Shown piece after piece: positions 48,669 to 61,800 of a stretch of 64,000 nucleotides of DNA. The stretch comes from Acorus gramineus (taxonomy: Eukaryota; Streptophyta; Magnoliopsida; Acorales; Acoraceae), in NCBI GenBank assembly GCA_030737835.1, contig CM060849.1, positions 26,346,311 through 26,410,310 of the forward strand, in the 5' to 3' direction. The notes under the pieces were generated by a model, which was not told the DNA's origin, ran no database searches, and was given only the letters and a program-made list of their open reading frames with translations. The position numbers and the translations under genes were made by a program. Within the stretch, counting starts at the first letter, position 1. The number at the start of each line of letters is the position of its first letter.

Positions 48669-50147
48669 TTCTCTTTTTTCTTTCCAAGTTTTTAACAAGG
48701 GGTCATTTTCTAATATTTGTTTTAGATGAGGGAATCCTTTTATATAAAAATAATAATATATTTTATCTGAGAATAAAATGACTTTGTTTTATTAGAAACA
48801 ACAGATTCATACCTTGTTTGTCTATGAATAGGAGATTATTTGTTGAGAATTTTCATTGGAGACATATTTTTAAATGATTTCATAACATCAAATTTAATTA
48901 AAATGTTTGTTACAATTTTTAATATTAAAATTATATTTTTTTTAAAGAAAAAAATAATTTTTTTAAAAAATCAAATTTTATTAAATTGATTTATTTAAAA
49001 TCATAATTTTATAAAGTGTTGCTAAACGCAGCCGCGAATCACCCCCACATATGCTACTCTTTTTTTTTTTTTTTGTTTGTATTTTGATGATGATATCTGG
49101 ATTTCTTTTAGCATGTTCAACATTATTATCTAGAGGGTGCTCTGTGACAACAACAATGATGTGTTCCTGTCAGGGACATTTGTATTCTAAAAGAAAAAAT
49201 AATAATAAATTGTTGGCATTCTTGTAATTCCACCTTTGTTGACTCTTTCAATAGTTTACACGTAGAAATAAGAAACCTCTTCCACACTGACCAAATTTTG
49301 TCCTTCTCTGACATATCTGTGGATCAGCCCAAGGTTCTAACATTTTCACGAGCACATCTCTATCTATGTTACAAACGTGTCCTTGATATTTGTAATTAAG
49401 TTCCTAATAAAAATCGGCTAATTTTAGCCTTTTCTAGGATATTTGTAGATCAACCCCTAATTTCTACCTGTCTCACAACTAGTCCTTTATCTGTGTTATA
49501 AAAAAATCCTTGATTCAGATTTTCACATGACTGGTCAAACTTTAGGTTTTATGAAATTTTATTTAATATTTTTTTGGACCATTAAGATACCTATAAAATT
49601 ATAAAATAAATATTTTAATCTCATTAATAAATACTAAAAGTATAAATGAATCGGATCCATTTGAGCCTATCAAGTTATTGATGACAAGTCTCTACTACAT
49701 TTTCAATTTTCATATTTACAATCATATATATTCGCATCTGGTATTTCACGTTGATGATAAAAAAAAAATTACCCATTCCATAAATTTTCATAGATTTAAA
49801 TTAGTTTATTGATTATTAGTATCATAAATATTATTGAATATTTATTATTAAATATTATAGTTGCATTTTTATTTTAGAATTTTAGTAAAATATCAATAGT
49901 TCCACATGAAAAAGCCAACCTAAAAGAGTGCTGGGAAAACATTAATACATAGAAAAATGTTAGTAGATTTATTTGATTTTCTGATTCATGTGACCTTGAG
50001 TTTAATTAGTTTAAGGAAATAATAAAAAATAATATGTGGGGTTTTATTTATACAATCCATTTGTTAAAAAAAATGATACAACAGTACAACTATGTGAACA
50101 TAACATTAAACACGCATTGCACATGCACCGTATCGGTCATGAAAAAA
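48669..50147. other. AT-rich intergenic DNA
   Basis: No gene is seen. The segment 49320-49560 has repeated 'ggatcagccc / gatcaacccc' and 'gtccttgat' words, suggesting an old repeat, but its ends could not be set. Confidence 0.4.
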
Positions 50148-50310
50148 AAAGGGTTTTTATTTTTATTTTTAAGTCTTTATAAATTATATGATTTAATGAT
50201 CGATCCATTATTTTTTCAAATTTTGGTTTAAATCCTTATATTTAAATAATATATTTCTTTTAATTCTAAAAAAATTAAATAATTTAAAAATAAGTTTTTT
50301 TCAGGATTAA
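50148..50310. repeat. Half-copy of the 43003 foldback MITE
   Basis: AAGGGTTTTTATTTTTATTT, TATATGATTTAATGATCGAT and TTGGTTTAAATCC follow the order of the left arm at 43003-43140, with many changes. The right arm is truncated. It is an old, decayed member of the family. Confidence 0.6.
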
Positions 50311-50731
50311 TAAAGAACATTCTATAGAGAATAAAACAGAAAACTCAAAAAATCAACCAAAAAAACCAAGAAAAAGCAGGGAAGTGTCAGTATTTTCCTT
50401 TCACAACTCATGTGCATATAATGAATGCTAATATGCATAGTTGTATGAACTATGGAAAGCAGTGCTATTTTGTTTTTTCCCCCTGATTTGGGTTCCACAT
50501 GATAAATGAAAGCTGCTTCTCTTTTGTTTTATTAATTTATATATATATAATAAAATAAAATAAAATAAAATAAAAATTGACGAGTTATGCCATGTTTTAA
50601 TAAAGCTTGATCTAGAGAGTGGCACTATGCAGTCTGCATAGCCCGATCATACCTAGTAATTTCACCATGCACAATTTTTTAATTCACACTCCAATATTAT
50701 ATAATCCTGACAAGCTATATGTTTTATAAAA

Positions 50732-51597
50732 GGGAAAATTGTATATAACCTCGTGAAAGTTTGTCAACCTTTTTTAAAAAACAATTCATATAACCCCTCA
50801 TTTTTTTAGTTATATTGATATGTCCACCTACCAATAACACATTTAAATTAAAGTATGGTTAACTTAACCACACATGTTTAAATTATCTTTTTACTCTCAT
50901 CACTTTCACATATACTTAATGAAAAATGCATATAACCCCTTAAAAGTTTATGAATATCCTGACCCCTCATTTTTTTTCTGAATATCCATATAACCCCCTA
51001 TTTTCTCATGGATAAATATTTAGGTCCCTCAGTTTGTTTACTATTAAAATTTAATGAATATTATGTTTTATTTTCTATTAAATTTTAAGAAATATTCTGA
51101 GTATATTCTATCAAAATAAAGGTATTGCGAATGCTTTTATTAAAATAATCTTATGAGATTTAAGAAAAATTAAATATAATCCCTCTAAATGATCAAATAC
51201 CTTCCGTAAAAAAAATCTCACCATGTTTCTTTCTGAATGTGTTAAGAATAAATTATTATTTATTGTTAAATTAATCACACACAAGTTTTAACTGGATAAT
51301 AGTAGGGAGTGATATGAATTAAACACGTCATTTCACAGGGTTATATGGATATTCAGAAAAATAAAGGGTCGAAATGCATACTCACAATCTTTCAAAGGGT
51401 TATATGAATATATATTTATAAAGTGACGTTAAGTAACATCATATTACAAGGATATTCTTCCTAAATTGATGGTAATTTAACTTAAAAGGTTTTTTTGTTT
51501 AACCATGAAAACTTTCAGTGGGTTATATGGATTTTTATAAAAAAACAAGAAGTGATATGGATATTAGCGAACTTTCAGGGTATATGCATTTTTTCCA
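50732..51597. mobile_element. Nested foldback element with 7-8 bp target duplication
   Basis: TTATAAAA lies on both sides (50724-50731 and 51598-51605). The arms carry GGAAAATTGTATATAACC on the left and GGGTATATGCATTTTTTCC on the right, with inner AACCCCTCATTTTTT / GGTTATATGGATTTTTAT blocks. A second pair of arms lies inside at about 50919-51412 (TGCATATAACCCCTTAAAAG and CTTTCAAAGGGTTATATGAA). It is thus an element within an element of the same 'ATATAACCCC' family as 31041-31494. Confidence 0.7.
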
Positions 51598-51918
51598 TTA
51601 TAAAATGAAACATAAATATCTATTTTACTTTTACAAAAATATATATATCTTTACATTAAATACATTTTTTAAAAAAATTAAATGATGTAAGAACTACATT
51701 GTGGACTGCCTAACATTTTTCTTGTGTTTATTCTCAAGAAAAACATTTTTCTTTTGTTGATTTTTTTAAATTAAAATTAAGTCACATGAGTCCTGGCTAT
51801 GTTGACAAAAAAAAAGCAAAACAAAAAAAAGTTGCCACCTTTTTTATCACGTGATCGTTGAATCCATGCATTGAGAAAAAAAAAAACTTTTTATACGGAG
51901 AGAGACCCTTATAAAAAG

Positions 51919-52190
51919 GATAATGTTACATCCAGCTCTTTTTTTTAGCCCTAAATTCAATCCATAAGCATTTTCAATTTTTTAAATATTTCATCTAATA
52001 AGATATATATTTTTTATAAAAAAATAAAGTATATAGTCTAATGAATTGCATGGTTGCATTTATAGAAAATATGGAAAAAAATTATTGAAGTATATATTTC
52101 GCTAATATGAGTATATTCTCTAATAATTTTCTATTGATACATATGAGATTGGAATTGGGGCAGGAATAAAAACTGGGTGTAATAGCACTC
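51919..52190. mobile_element. Small MITE, copy 1
   Basis: It starts GATAATGTTACATCCAG and ends GGGTGTAATAGCACTC. The same ends and interior landmarks (TCTAATAAGATATATATTTT, TTATAAAAAAATAAA, GCATTTATAGAAAATATGG) occur at 58313-58552 in the ABCC gene's first intron. The ends are weak inverted repeats (GTTACA / TGTAA). Non-coding. Confidence 0.6.
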
Positions 52191-52699
52191 AAGGAGTAAG
52201 TGAAATCTCTTGATGAAAGACATTGTGAAACATATTTAAAGCTATCTCCGGTCTTACTCAAATCTATACTCAAATTTCATCAATACTTTGAGTAAAAACT
52301 TCATTTCGTGTCTCCAACCATTTTACTCAAATATTTTCTAATATTTGTGTCTTCTCATATTATTTTCTAATTTGGCGTCTCTCTTAATTTGGGTAAATTT
52401 TTTAGTCTCCCTAATTTGGGTTTGAGTGAAAGGTTGAAGATGATTTTGTAAGATTTTTATTCAAATTTTAATTTAATCCGAGTATATGGATTTATGATTA
52501 GAGATGCTTTTAAGTAAAAAAAAAAGAAAAAAAAGAACACGTCTTCTTCTCAAAGAGTGTCTTGAGAGTTGATTTAAAAACATTTTTTAGTCTCCCTAAT
52601 TTGGGTTTGAGTCAATAGTTGGTTGTGGCATTTACTGTTAAGAAGTTAGTAAAACAATACGGAGTTATTTCTATAAAACAGAGAAGAAAAATAATGTGT

Positions 52700-53515
52700 A
52701 TTGAATTGGAGAATCTGTTCTGATGAAGAGGACCGAGGATAGAGTTAGACTCTATGTCCTTAAGACGTTGCTCGCCCCACACTGGTGCTTATGGATAGTG
52801 GCGAATATCTCCCAGGATACAACGGTTGAACGTTCTTTGGTAGTAGCACTGCAACCAGAGAACCAGTGAACCAACTCCTAATGACGATGTGTATGGCAAG
52901 TGCACCTCTAAAACGCCCAATACGACCCATGCGCGCCGCGCGTGGTGGTGCTACGCACCACTCCGCATGAAAAGGTCCACCATAGGGTGTCCACCAAAAG
53001 CAATTAACTAGAGTACAAGTAGCTCATCTTATAAATCCTTAATATTTTTTCTTTTTAACCGATATGAGACTATAGCTTTTTCTTCCCCAACTAATTGAAT
53101 TTTTTAAGTTATTATTAATTACCGCAAGTGCACGGATCGTTACAGAAATATAGATCTAGCAAATACAGGTCGAACCCAAAGAGAATCGTCCAAATTAGAC
53201 TATTAATTAATTTAACTAATCGAACTAGAAAGAAAGATTGATGAAGGTTTTTTTTGTTATTTTTTTAAAAGAGAAAATTAATATAAAAGATAATTAATGT
53301 AAAAAGATAACACTCATATAGGTGAGTTCTATGAAGAATATAATGCCATACTCCACTTTTCAAGATATAGGAATCATTAAAAGCAACACTTAACCTGATT
53401 CACGCTGCAGGTTGCACTGTTTCACCCTTCGACGGAGTCACACATAACTTAGTTGTCCCATTGAACCTAGATCTTGGGATCTCTAGTCAACTAGGTTGGG
53501 TTACCATTATGATGA
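52700..53515 (-). repeat. Probable 3' flank/LTR remnant of the copia fragment
   Basis: It lies directly downstream of the copia coding remnant on the minus strand, where the end of pol, the polypurine tract and the 3' LTR would be. A GC-richer part (52730-52990) has the inverted repeat GTGGTGC-TAC-GCACCAC and a GCGCGCCGCGCG run. No second LTR is present to prove the identity, so it could be unrelated repeat DNA. Confidence 0.35.
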
Positions 53516-54850
53516 CTATTTGGATATAGGCTTTAATCCCATTCCCCTCGATGATCTGTACACTTGCTCTGTAGTCAAACCTTTAGTAAACGGATCCGGA
53601 AGGTTGTCTTTTGACTTTATATAATCGATCGATATTATACCATTCGAGAGCAACTGTTTCACGATATTGTATCTTCGACGTATGTGTCGAGACTTACCAT
53701 TATAAATGCTACTCTGTGCCCTTCCAATCACCGATTGGCTATCACAATGTATACATATTGCAGGCACAGGCTTTGGCCAAACTAGAATATCCTCTAAGAA
53801 ATTTCGTAGCCATTCAGCCTCTTCTCCTGCTTTGTCCAAAGCAATGAATTCAGATTCCATGGTGGATCTGGCAATACATGTCTGCTTTGAGGACTTCCAT
53901 GACATGGATGCACCTCCTAGTGTAAAAACATATCCACTAGTGGACTTTGAGTATTTTGTATCAGATATCCAGTTTGCATCGCTATAGCCCTCAAGAACGA
54001 CTGGATATCTCATGAAGTGCAATCCATAAGTCTGGGTGTATCTTAGATATCTAAGAACCCTGACTATCGCCTTCCAGTGATCATGTCCTGGATTACTGGT
54101 AAACTTACTTAGTTTATTCACTGAGTAGGCTAATTCTGAACGTGTGCAGTTTGTTAAATACATTAGACTGCCAATAATTCTAGAATACTTTAGTTGTGAA
54201 ACGCTTTGGCCATTATTTTTAGACAAGTGTAAATTTACATCTACAAGTGTCTTCGCTTGACCATCATCATTTTTATTGAATTTTTTCAGTATTTTCTCAA
54301 CATAATGTGATCCATCGGATGTTCTAAAAATTTTGATTCCTAGAATCACATCGGCCAAGCCCAAGTCCTTTATATCGAACTTATTAGTCAACATTCTCTT
54401 GCTGGTCTTAATGATATCATTATTGCTAACAATTATTAGCATATCATCCATATAAAGGCACACAATGACATCCTTTTTTAGTGTTCTTCGCATAGACACA
54501 TTTGTCACACTCATTAATCTTGAAATCATTCGATAACATTACATTGTCGAATTTTTCATGCCATTGTTTTGGCGCTTTTTTTAATCCATAAAGTGATTTA
54601 ACAAGTCTGCACACCTTCCTTTCATGTCCAGGAGCAATGAACCCTTTAGGTTGTTCAATGTATATCTCCTCATCCAATTCACCATTCAAAAATGTAGTCT
54701 TAACATCCATTTGCTGTATTTACAAATTATGTAGTGTTACAATAACAATCAATATTCTAATGGATGTTATTCTGATCACTGGTGAATATGTGTTAAAATA
54801 GTTCAAGTCTTGTACCCCTGACAATAAGCCTGGCTTTGTACTTAATATTT
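53516..54850 (-). pseudogene. Ty1-copia retrotransposon pol fragment (RT + RNase H), broken
   Basis: On the minus strand, remnants of the reverse transcriptase ([47 protein letters not shown] with the YMDD-type active site) lead into RNase H ([39 protein letters not shown]-like, [28 protein letters not shown]). The frame shifts near 54474-54479 in an A6 run, and the part beyond 54715 has stop codons. Gag, protease, integrase and both LTR pairs are missing. It is a 5'-truncated, inactive copy. Confidence 0.92.
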
Positions 54851-55869
54851 ACATCTGATGGGGATTGCAATCTTCAATGTGACAATGGTCTATAGTTTTC
54901 TGCTACAATAGAGTTCTTTAAAAACATGTGGGTGAAGTTTTTAAATATTTCAAGGACCATTTTATTAATTCTAGTCGAAGTGGACATGCTGACTGGTTCT
55001 TCCAAGTTTCGACGAATTGATACGTGTACACTACATAAACATGAGATTTTTTTTTTAGATCAGAAAATATTTGCATTGAATTGGATAATTCACAGATGAA
55101 ACTGAACAACTCATAGGTCAGGTCAAATTGAATTATTCATGAATCAAAACTACATGATGTAATATCAAGATGATTTTTTTAACAATTCATATATCAAATT
55201 AAACAACATGTAATTCATATATTAAATTGAATAATTCATGAATTAAACTGGATGACCATGTGGGTTGAACCAAACAATGTGTCATTACAATGAATTTTTA
55301 TGCAATATTGAATCAAATTTAACAACTCATGATCAAATGAATTAAGGGCTTGCTTGGTCATTTCTTTTTTCCCCTCAAATGGATGGATTCTTTGTTTTGA
55401 TGGGTTGATTTGCTTCTCTCTGCATGATTTCTGTACTTGATTCTTTTGTGTGTGTGTTTTTTCTTTAACTTGACCTCCACAGTGAGATTTACTGTAATGT
55501 AATCTTTTTTTTTTTTAATGATTTGTGTTCATCTGACATTCACATGGTCCACCCTCTCATGCTATCTTTTTTTTTGTCTGTTTAGAATAACTTCGCGTTT
55601 GATTGAGAGTCGTTCATACGACTTTTAATTACTTTTTATATACCAAACCCCATTAGATCCCACTAAATTATTATTATTTTTTATTCGTATTTTAATCCCA
55701 CCCTCTTAAAAACACACACACAATGTTGCTATTCGTAGATGTACCTGTTTTTGGTTTGTGAAACGAACGAGATCCGTGATATCAAAATAAAACCCAATGG
55801 ATGCTCTAACAGGTATGCTCAAACATCCAATCTTCAACAATTTCAAATCATATTTGTTCATCCTCTCAT
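54851..55869 (+). promoter_or_regulatory. Upstream region of the ABCC transporter gene
   Basis: No ORF of interest is seen. Repeated 'aattcatatatcaaattgaa' words at 55080-55330 look like an old local repeat. A TATA-like TTTTTATATACC at 55635-55646 lies about 230 bp before the ATG and is the best core-promoter candidate. This is weak evidence. Confidence 0.3.
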
Positions 55870-58800
55870 ATGGGTCTGTTTGAAATAGGTGTCTGGATCA
55901 CTTTCTGCGGCAAGTCTGATATGTCTTCACATAGTATTACGAGAATCATAGACTCCCATTCATGCATCAATCATGTATTAGTCATATCAATCGATCTCCT
56001 GCTCGTGCTCCTGATCACACTCAATTTCATATGCAAATCAACAAGAACAATCAGTACCCAATCAAGCTTTCGATGTCTCTCACCACTGCAGATCGTAGTG
56101 ACAGTCTCAAATTGCTGTCTGGGCATCGCTTACTTGGTTCTTGGTCTCTATATTTTGTATGAAAATGTTCAACCTTTCCATCAATGGTTAACAGTTCTGT
56201 TTCATGGACTTGTATGGGTTTTAGTGGGGCTAACTGTAGGTCTCAAAAGGCTTCAAAGTACCTTTGCAAGGGTTGCATCGACGATTTCATGCGCGTTTGC
56301 AGTATTTCTCTGCATAACATCAGTTATGGATGCAATCCAAGCAAGAAAAGCAAGTGTGAAAGTCATTCTTGATGTACTATCATTTCCAAGTGCAGCAGCT
56401 CTTCTGTTATTCTCTTTCTTTAAAGGCTCACAAGACACTGAAGTCAATGAAGAAGGAGAATTTTACGTACAATTGAAAGATGAAAGCGAATTCGACGAAA
56501 ACACGACCCCTTTCTCCACCGCGGGCTGTCTCAGCCGCTACTTCTTCTGGTGGTTGAATCCACTGATGAACAAAGGATCAACAAAACCATTGACAGAGGC
56601 AGACATACCGCGCTTGCGCTGCGCGGACCGCGCGGAGACCTGTTACGCACACTTCACAAGTCAGCTGAACCGGCGAAAGCAGACCCAACAATCAAACTCG
56701 CCTTCAATTCTATGGACGCTCGTCTCCTGCCACCGCAACGAGATTCTATTGTCCGGGTTCTTCGCGCTGTTAAAGGTCCTCACCGTCTCCGCCGGTCCTC
56801 TGCTCCTCAAGGCCTTCATCGCCGTCTCCGAAGGCAAACGCTTGTTCTCCGAATACGATGCATATTTGTTGGCATTATCCATGTTATGCTCCAAGTGCTT
56901 GGAGTCACTCGCGCAGAGGCAGTGGTTCTTCAGGACAAGATTGATCGGCCTCCAAATACGGTCGGTCTTCTCCGCCGCCATATATGAGAAGCAACTGAGA
57001 CTCTCATGCGCGGCGCGCACGAAGTACTCGTCGGGGGATATCACGAACTACGTGACGGTCGACGCGTACAGGATCGGAGAGTTCCCGTACTGGTTCCACC
57101 AAGCGTGGACCACAATTCTCCAGCTCTGCATCGCCTTGTTCATCGTCTACAGCTCCGTCGGCCTCGCGACGCTCTCCGCGTTAGCCGTGATAGTCCTCAC
57201 CGCGCTTTGCAACAGCCCGCTCGCGAAGCTACAGCTGAAGTTCCAGGCGATGCTGATGGAGGCGCAGGACGCGCGTCTGAAGGCGATGGCGGAGGCGCTT
57301 GTGAGCATGCGCGTGCTGAAGCTGTACGCGTGGGAGGCGCACTTCAGGCGCGCGATAGAGGCGTTGCGGGACGCCGAGTACGGGTGTTTGAGGTCCTACC
57401 AGGTGCGCAAGGCGTATGATGTGATCCTGTTCTGGGCGTCGCCCGTACTGGTGTCCGCGGCGACGTTCGCGACGTGTTACGCGATAGGGGTGCCTCTGAA
57501 TTCGGGGAACGTGTTCACTTTTGTGGCGGCTTTGGGGCTCGTTCAGGAGCCGATACGGGCGATGCCCGATGTGATCGGGGTGGTGATACAGGCGAAGGTG
57601 GCGTTTGAGAGGCTGGTGAGGTTTCTGGGCGCAAGAGAGATTGAGGGGCGCTCGAGGAGGAGGTTTGGGGAGGGGGATGGGCGGGGCGTGATATCGATGG
57701 TGGAGTGTGGTTTTTGCTGGGAGGAGAGCTCGGCGAGGCCGTCGCTGAGGAAGGTGAGTCTGGAAGTGAATGCTGGGGAGAAGGTGGCTGTCTGCGGGGA
57801 GGTTGGGTCGGGGAAGTCGACCCTTCTGGCTGCCATTCTTGGTGAGGTCCCCTGTGTTGAAGGCATGGTACGTAATTCGAGCTCTCTTTTTTCGCAGTAC
57901 ATGTTTGTTTTAAATGGACGTTGTCAATTCAATGAAAAAAGAAGAGTATGAAGAGTGCGATTGGAACTGCATGAAAAACATTACTGACGTATGGTTGCTC
58001 AAAAGAACTGTTTTTTTTTTTCGGTGCATTAGCTGCATGCCTTTCAAATGAAAAAAGAATGATGGATGCCATCACATACAAAATTCATTGATGTACGTGT
58101 ACATTTCCAATGTGTATATAAATACTCGTATTCACAGTTTTATAAAATATGTAAATGAATATAAATACATAATTTGTCTAGAGTACACAGTTATATAGTT
58201 TTATAATCAGTTATGTAGTTTTATAATCCTTGTGCTATATATGATAAATTTCCACACCTAAACCCAAGGTCATGAACTAAGCTGTAATGGACGCAAGTGA
58301 CATTTATTTATAGATAATGTTACATATAGTCCTCTTTCTAACTCCAATTCCAATCTACAAATGTTTTGAATTTTTTAAAATAATATATCTTATTTAATAA
58401 GATACATATTTTTATAAAAAAATAAAATTTATTTTTCTATAAATTACATTGATACATTTATAAAAAATATAAAAATTTCTAAATGTAAATATATGTTTCA
58501 GTAATTTCTACTAGAATTAAGGCTTGAAAAAGAACTTGGTGTAACAACACTCTTTTATATTTATAGATAATGTTACATAGAACACAGTTTCATGAGTATA
58601 TAGCATCACTCACAAGTCAAATCACGCCATGTCAATAACGCGTCATTACAAATTCTCAGTTATTACCTTCATATGTCTACTGCACAGTGAAGAGGTGAAT
58701 CTTGGTTCTTTCAGATTCAGGTCTGCGGAAGGATCGCATACGTTTCTCAGACAGCATGGATCCAAACAGGAACCATACAAGAGAACATCATGTTCGGCTC

Positions 58801-61800
58801 AACCATGGATAAGCAGAGATACAGAGAAGCCATTGAAAGGTGTTCACTAGCAAAGGACCTGGAGATGCTGCCCTTCGGTGATCAGACAGAGATTGGTGAA
58901 AGAGGAGTCAATCTCAGTGGAGGACAGAAGCAGAGGATTCAACTCGCTCGCGCTCTCTATCAAGACGCAGATATATACCTTCTGGATGATCCGTTCAGCG
59001 CAGTAGACGCGGAGACTTCTACGACCTTATTCAATGTAATGAGAATGGTATTTTTGTATGTATTTTGAAATAAAACCATGAATCTGCAATGAAAAAAAAA
59101 TGATGTTTTCAGATGTCTTCAGGAGTATGTCATGGGAGCTCTTTCGGGGAAAACGGTCTTGCTAGTGACTCACCAGGTCGACTTCCTCCCGGGGTTTGAT
59201 TCCGTACTGGTTAGCTCCCTTCGACACTTTCCTTGTACAATGTCATGCAGTACTCTTAGCTAATCAGAGGACATGTTACATGATTTGATTCTGAATTCCA
59301 AATAAGCTACATTAGAAATGGATAACTAGCATGAAATGAAAGGTTCAGAAAATTATTCATAAAGTATATGCAAGTAAGACTAACTTGTTGTATGCTGCTG
59401 TCAGTTGATGTCAGATGGTGAGATCCTGCGTGCCGCTCCTTACCTGGAATTACTGAGTTCCAGTAAAGAATTTCATAGCCTTGTGAACGCGCACAAAGTC
59501 ACAGCTGGCTCTGAAAGGGCTGACAATGTAACTTCTCCCAAAAGATCAACAACCTCAAAAAGAGAGATCAAGGAGGCATACACTGAAGAAAGGCAGAAAA
59601 AAGCAATAGCATTGCCAGGAATTCAGTTGATCAAGCAAGAGGAAAGAGAGACAGGCAATACAGGTCTCAAGCCATACATGCAGTACCTGAATCAGAACAA
59701 AGGTTTCATGTACTTTTGCATGTCGATCTTGCTCCATTGTCTGTTTATAGCTAGTCAAATCTCACAGAACACTTGGATGGCGGCCAATGTTCAGAAACCA
59801 CAAACCAGCAGCCTCCAATTGATTGCAGTGTATGCAGCACTTGGGTTTGGCTCAATATTCTTCTTGTTCCTCAGATCCGTTGTTATAGTAGTTATGGGCA
59901 TGGCAACATCAAAATCTCTGTTCTCTCAGCTTCTCGGTTCTCTTTTTCGTGCACCAATGTTATATTTTGATTCCACTCCTTTGGGAAGAATATTAAGTCG
60001 GGTGAGAATACATAATAACTAATTCAAACCTCAGATGCATGTAAAAGCTTGATTCAGGTTCTTACATTTTCACTTTGTCCTGATAGGTCTCATCTGACTT
60101 GAGCATTGTTGACGTTGAGTTGCCATTCAGTATAGTCTTTACAACTTGTTCTGGCATGGTTGCTTTGAGCAATTTGGGAGTATTGATGGCCATTACTTGG
60201 CCGGTTCTGATCATATCCGTCCCGGTGCTCTATCTCACCATACAACTGAAGGTAAATATGTCACATACCTTCTCTTTCTAGTAAATCTAAAAATCCATTT
60301 CCTTCTCTCAAAATTCTATGACAAAATGATAATTGAATTCGTATTCTTAAACCGATAGCGGTACTATGCTGCTTCAGCAAAGGAGCTGATGCGCATCAGT
60401 GGCACCACAAAATCTCAGCTTGCAAATCATTTAGCAGAGACCATAGCAGGGGCGACAACCATCAGGGCTTTTGGAGAAGAAGAACGTTTCTTCAGTAAGA
60501 ATCTGGACCTCATCGACAAAAATGCAAGCCCTTTCTTTCACACATTCACAGCAAATGAGTGGTTAATCCAACGCTTGGAAATGCTGAGTGCCATTGTCCT
60601 TTGCTCCTCAGCATTAGCAATGGCTCTCCTTCCACAAGGAACCTTAAGCTCTGGTAAGTTTATGGTGTCATACTGTCATCACTGATATTTCCAATCATCA
60701 GATATGAATCACTCCTAGCTAGTTATCAGAGATTCTATCATAAACTTACCATGCCAAATTTTAAACCAGTCACCATTCATTCTAAACCTCTGATGCAGGA
60801 TTTGTTGGGATGGCGCTGTCATATGGCCTTTCACTGAATCAGACGTTTATATATACCATTAGAAATCAGACCATACTCTCCAATTACATCATCTCGGTGG
60901 AAAGGCTAATCCAATACATGTACATACCTAGCGAGGCCCCCGAAGTAATAGAAGGCAACCGCCCCACACCCAATTGGCCTGCTGTTGGCCGAGTGGAGTT
61001 TCAGGATCTGAAGGTAAACCTGTGGGATATGGTACACCAATAGCATTTGGGTTAAAGTTATAGATTGGGGAGGATAAACCCGTGAACCAGAATCTTAAAA
61101 TATATGAGGATTACTGACCGAATGCAATTTATCACAGATAAGGTACAGGCCAGAGACCCCCCTCGTTCTTCATGGCATTAGTTGCGTGTTTGAAGGAGGA
61201 CACAAGATTGGAATAGTCGGCCGAACAGGCAGTGGGAAGACAACCCTGATTGGGGCTTTATTCCGTCTGGTTGAACCAGCAGGGGGGAAAATCATCATAG
61301 ATGGCCTCAATATTTCTGAGATCGGCCTTCATGATTTGAGGTCTAAGCTTGGTATAATTCCTCAAGATCCAACCCTTTTCCATGGAACAGTCAGATTCAA
61401 TTTGGACCCACTGTCAAAACATACCGACGACGAAATATGGAAGGTAATCTCTGATATCAACAATTAGAATGGGAAATGCTCTCCAAGTTTTAGGATCATT
61501 TAGCTCAAAAAAAAAGTTTTAGGACCATGAACAAAGCCTCTGTGACAGTACAAATGCCACCTTAGTTTGGGTTTGAAATAGCGTAATGAATTCAAGGAAC
61601 AAAAATTGGGAATGAGATCAATGAAGGCAGAAACTCAAAGAAACTTTTTTTTTTTTTTGAAGAATGGTGCTCCCGAAGGTTTGATCACTTGACCTCTTTC
61701 ACAGATAGGAGAGGTGCTTGCCGACTAAAACCCAAAGAAACTTGTTTTATCTCTTTCTTGATTGCATTGATCAATGTGGGAGCTCATATGAACACTCCAA

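Noticed and set aside
53611-53987. + strand ORFs at 53.6-54.0 kb
   Set aside because: They are antisense to the copia RNase H coding remnant.
55918-57902. Several ORFs in other frames of ABCC exon 1
   Set aside because: They are shadows of the GC-rich coding exon; only the 55870 frame carries transporter motifs.
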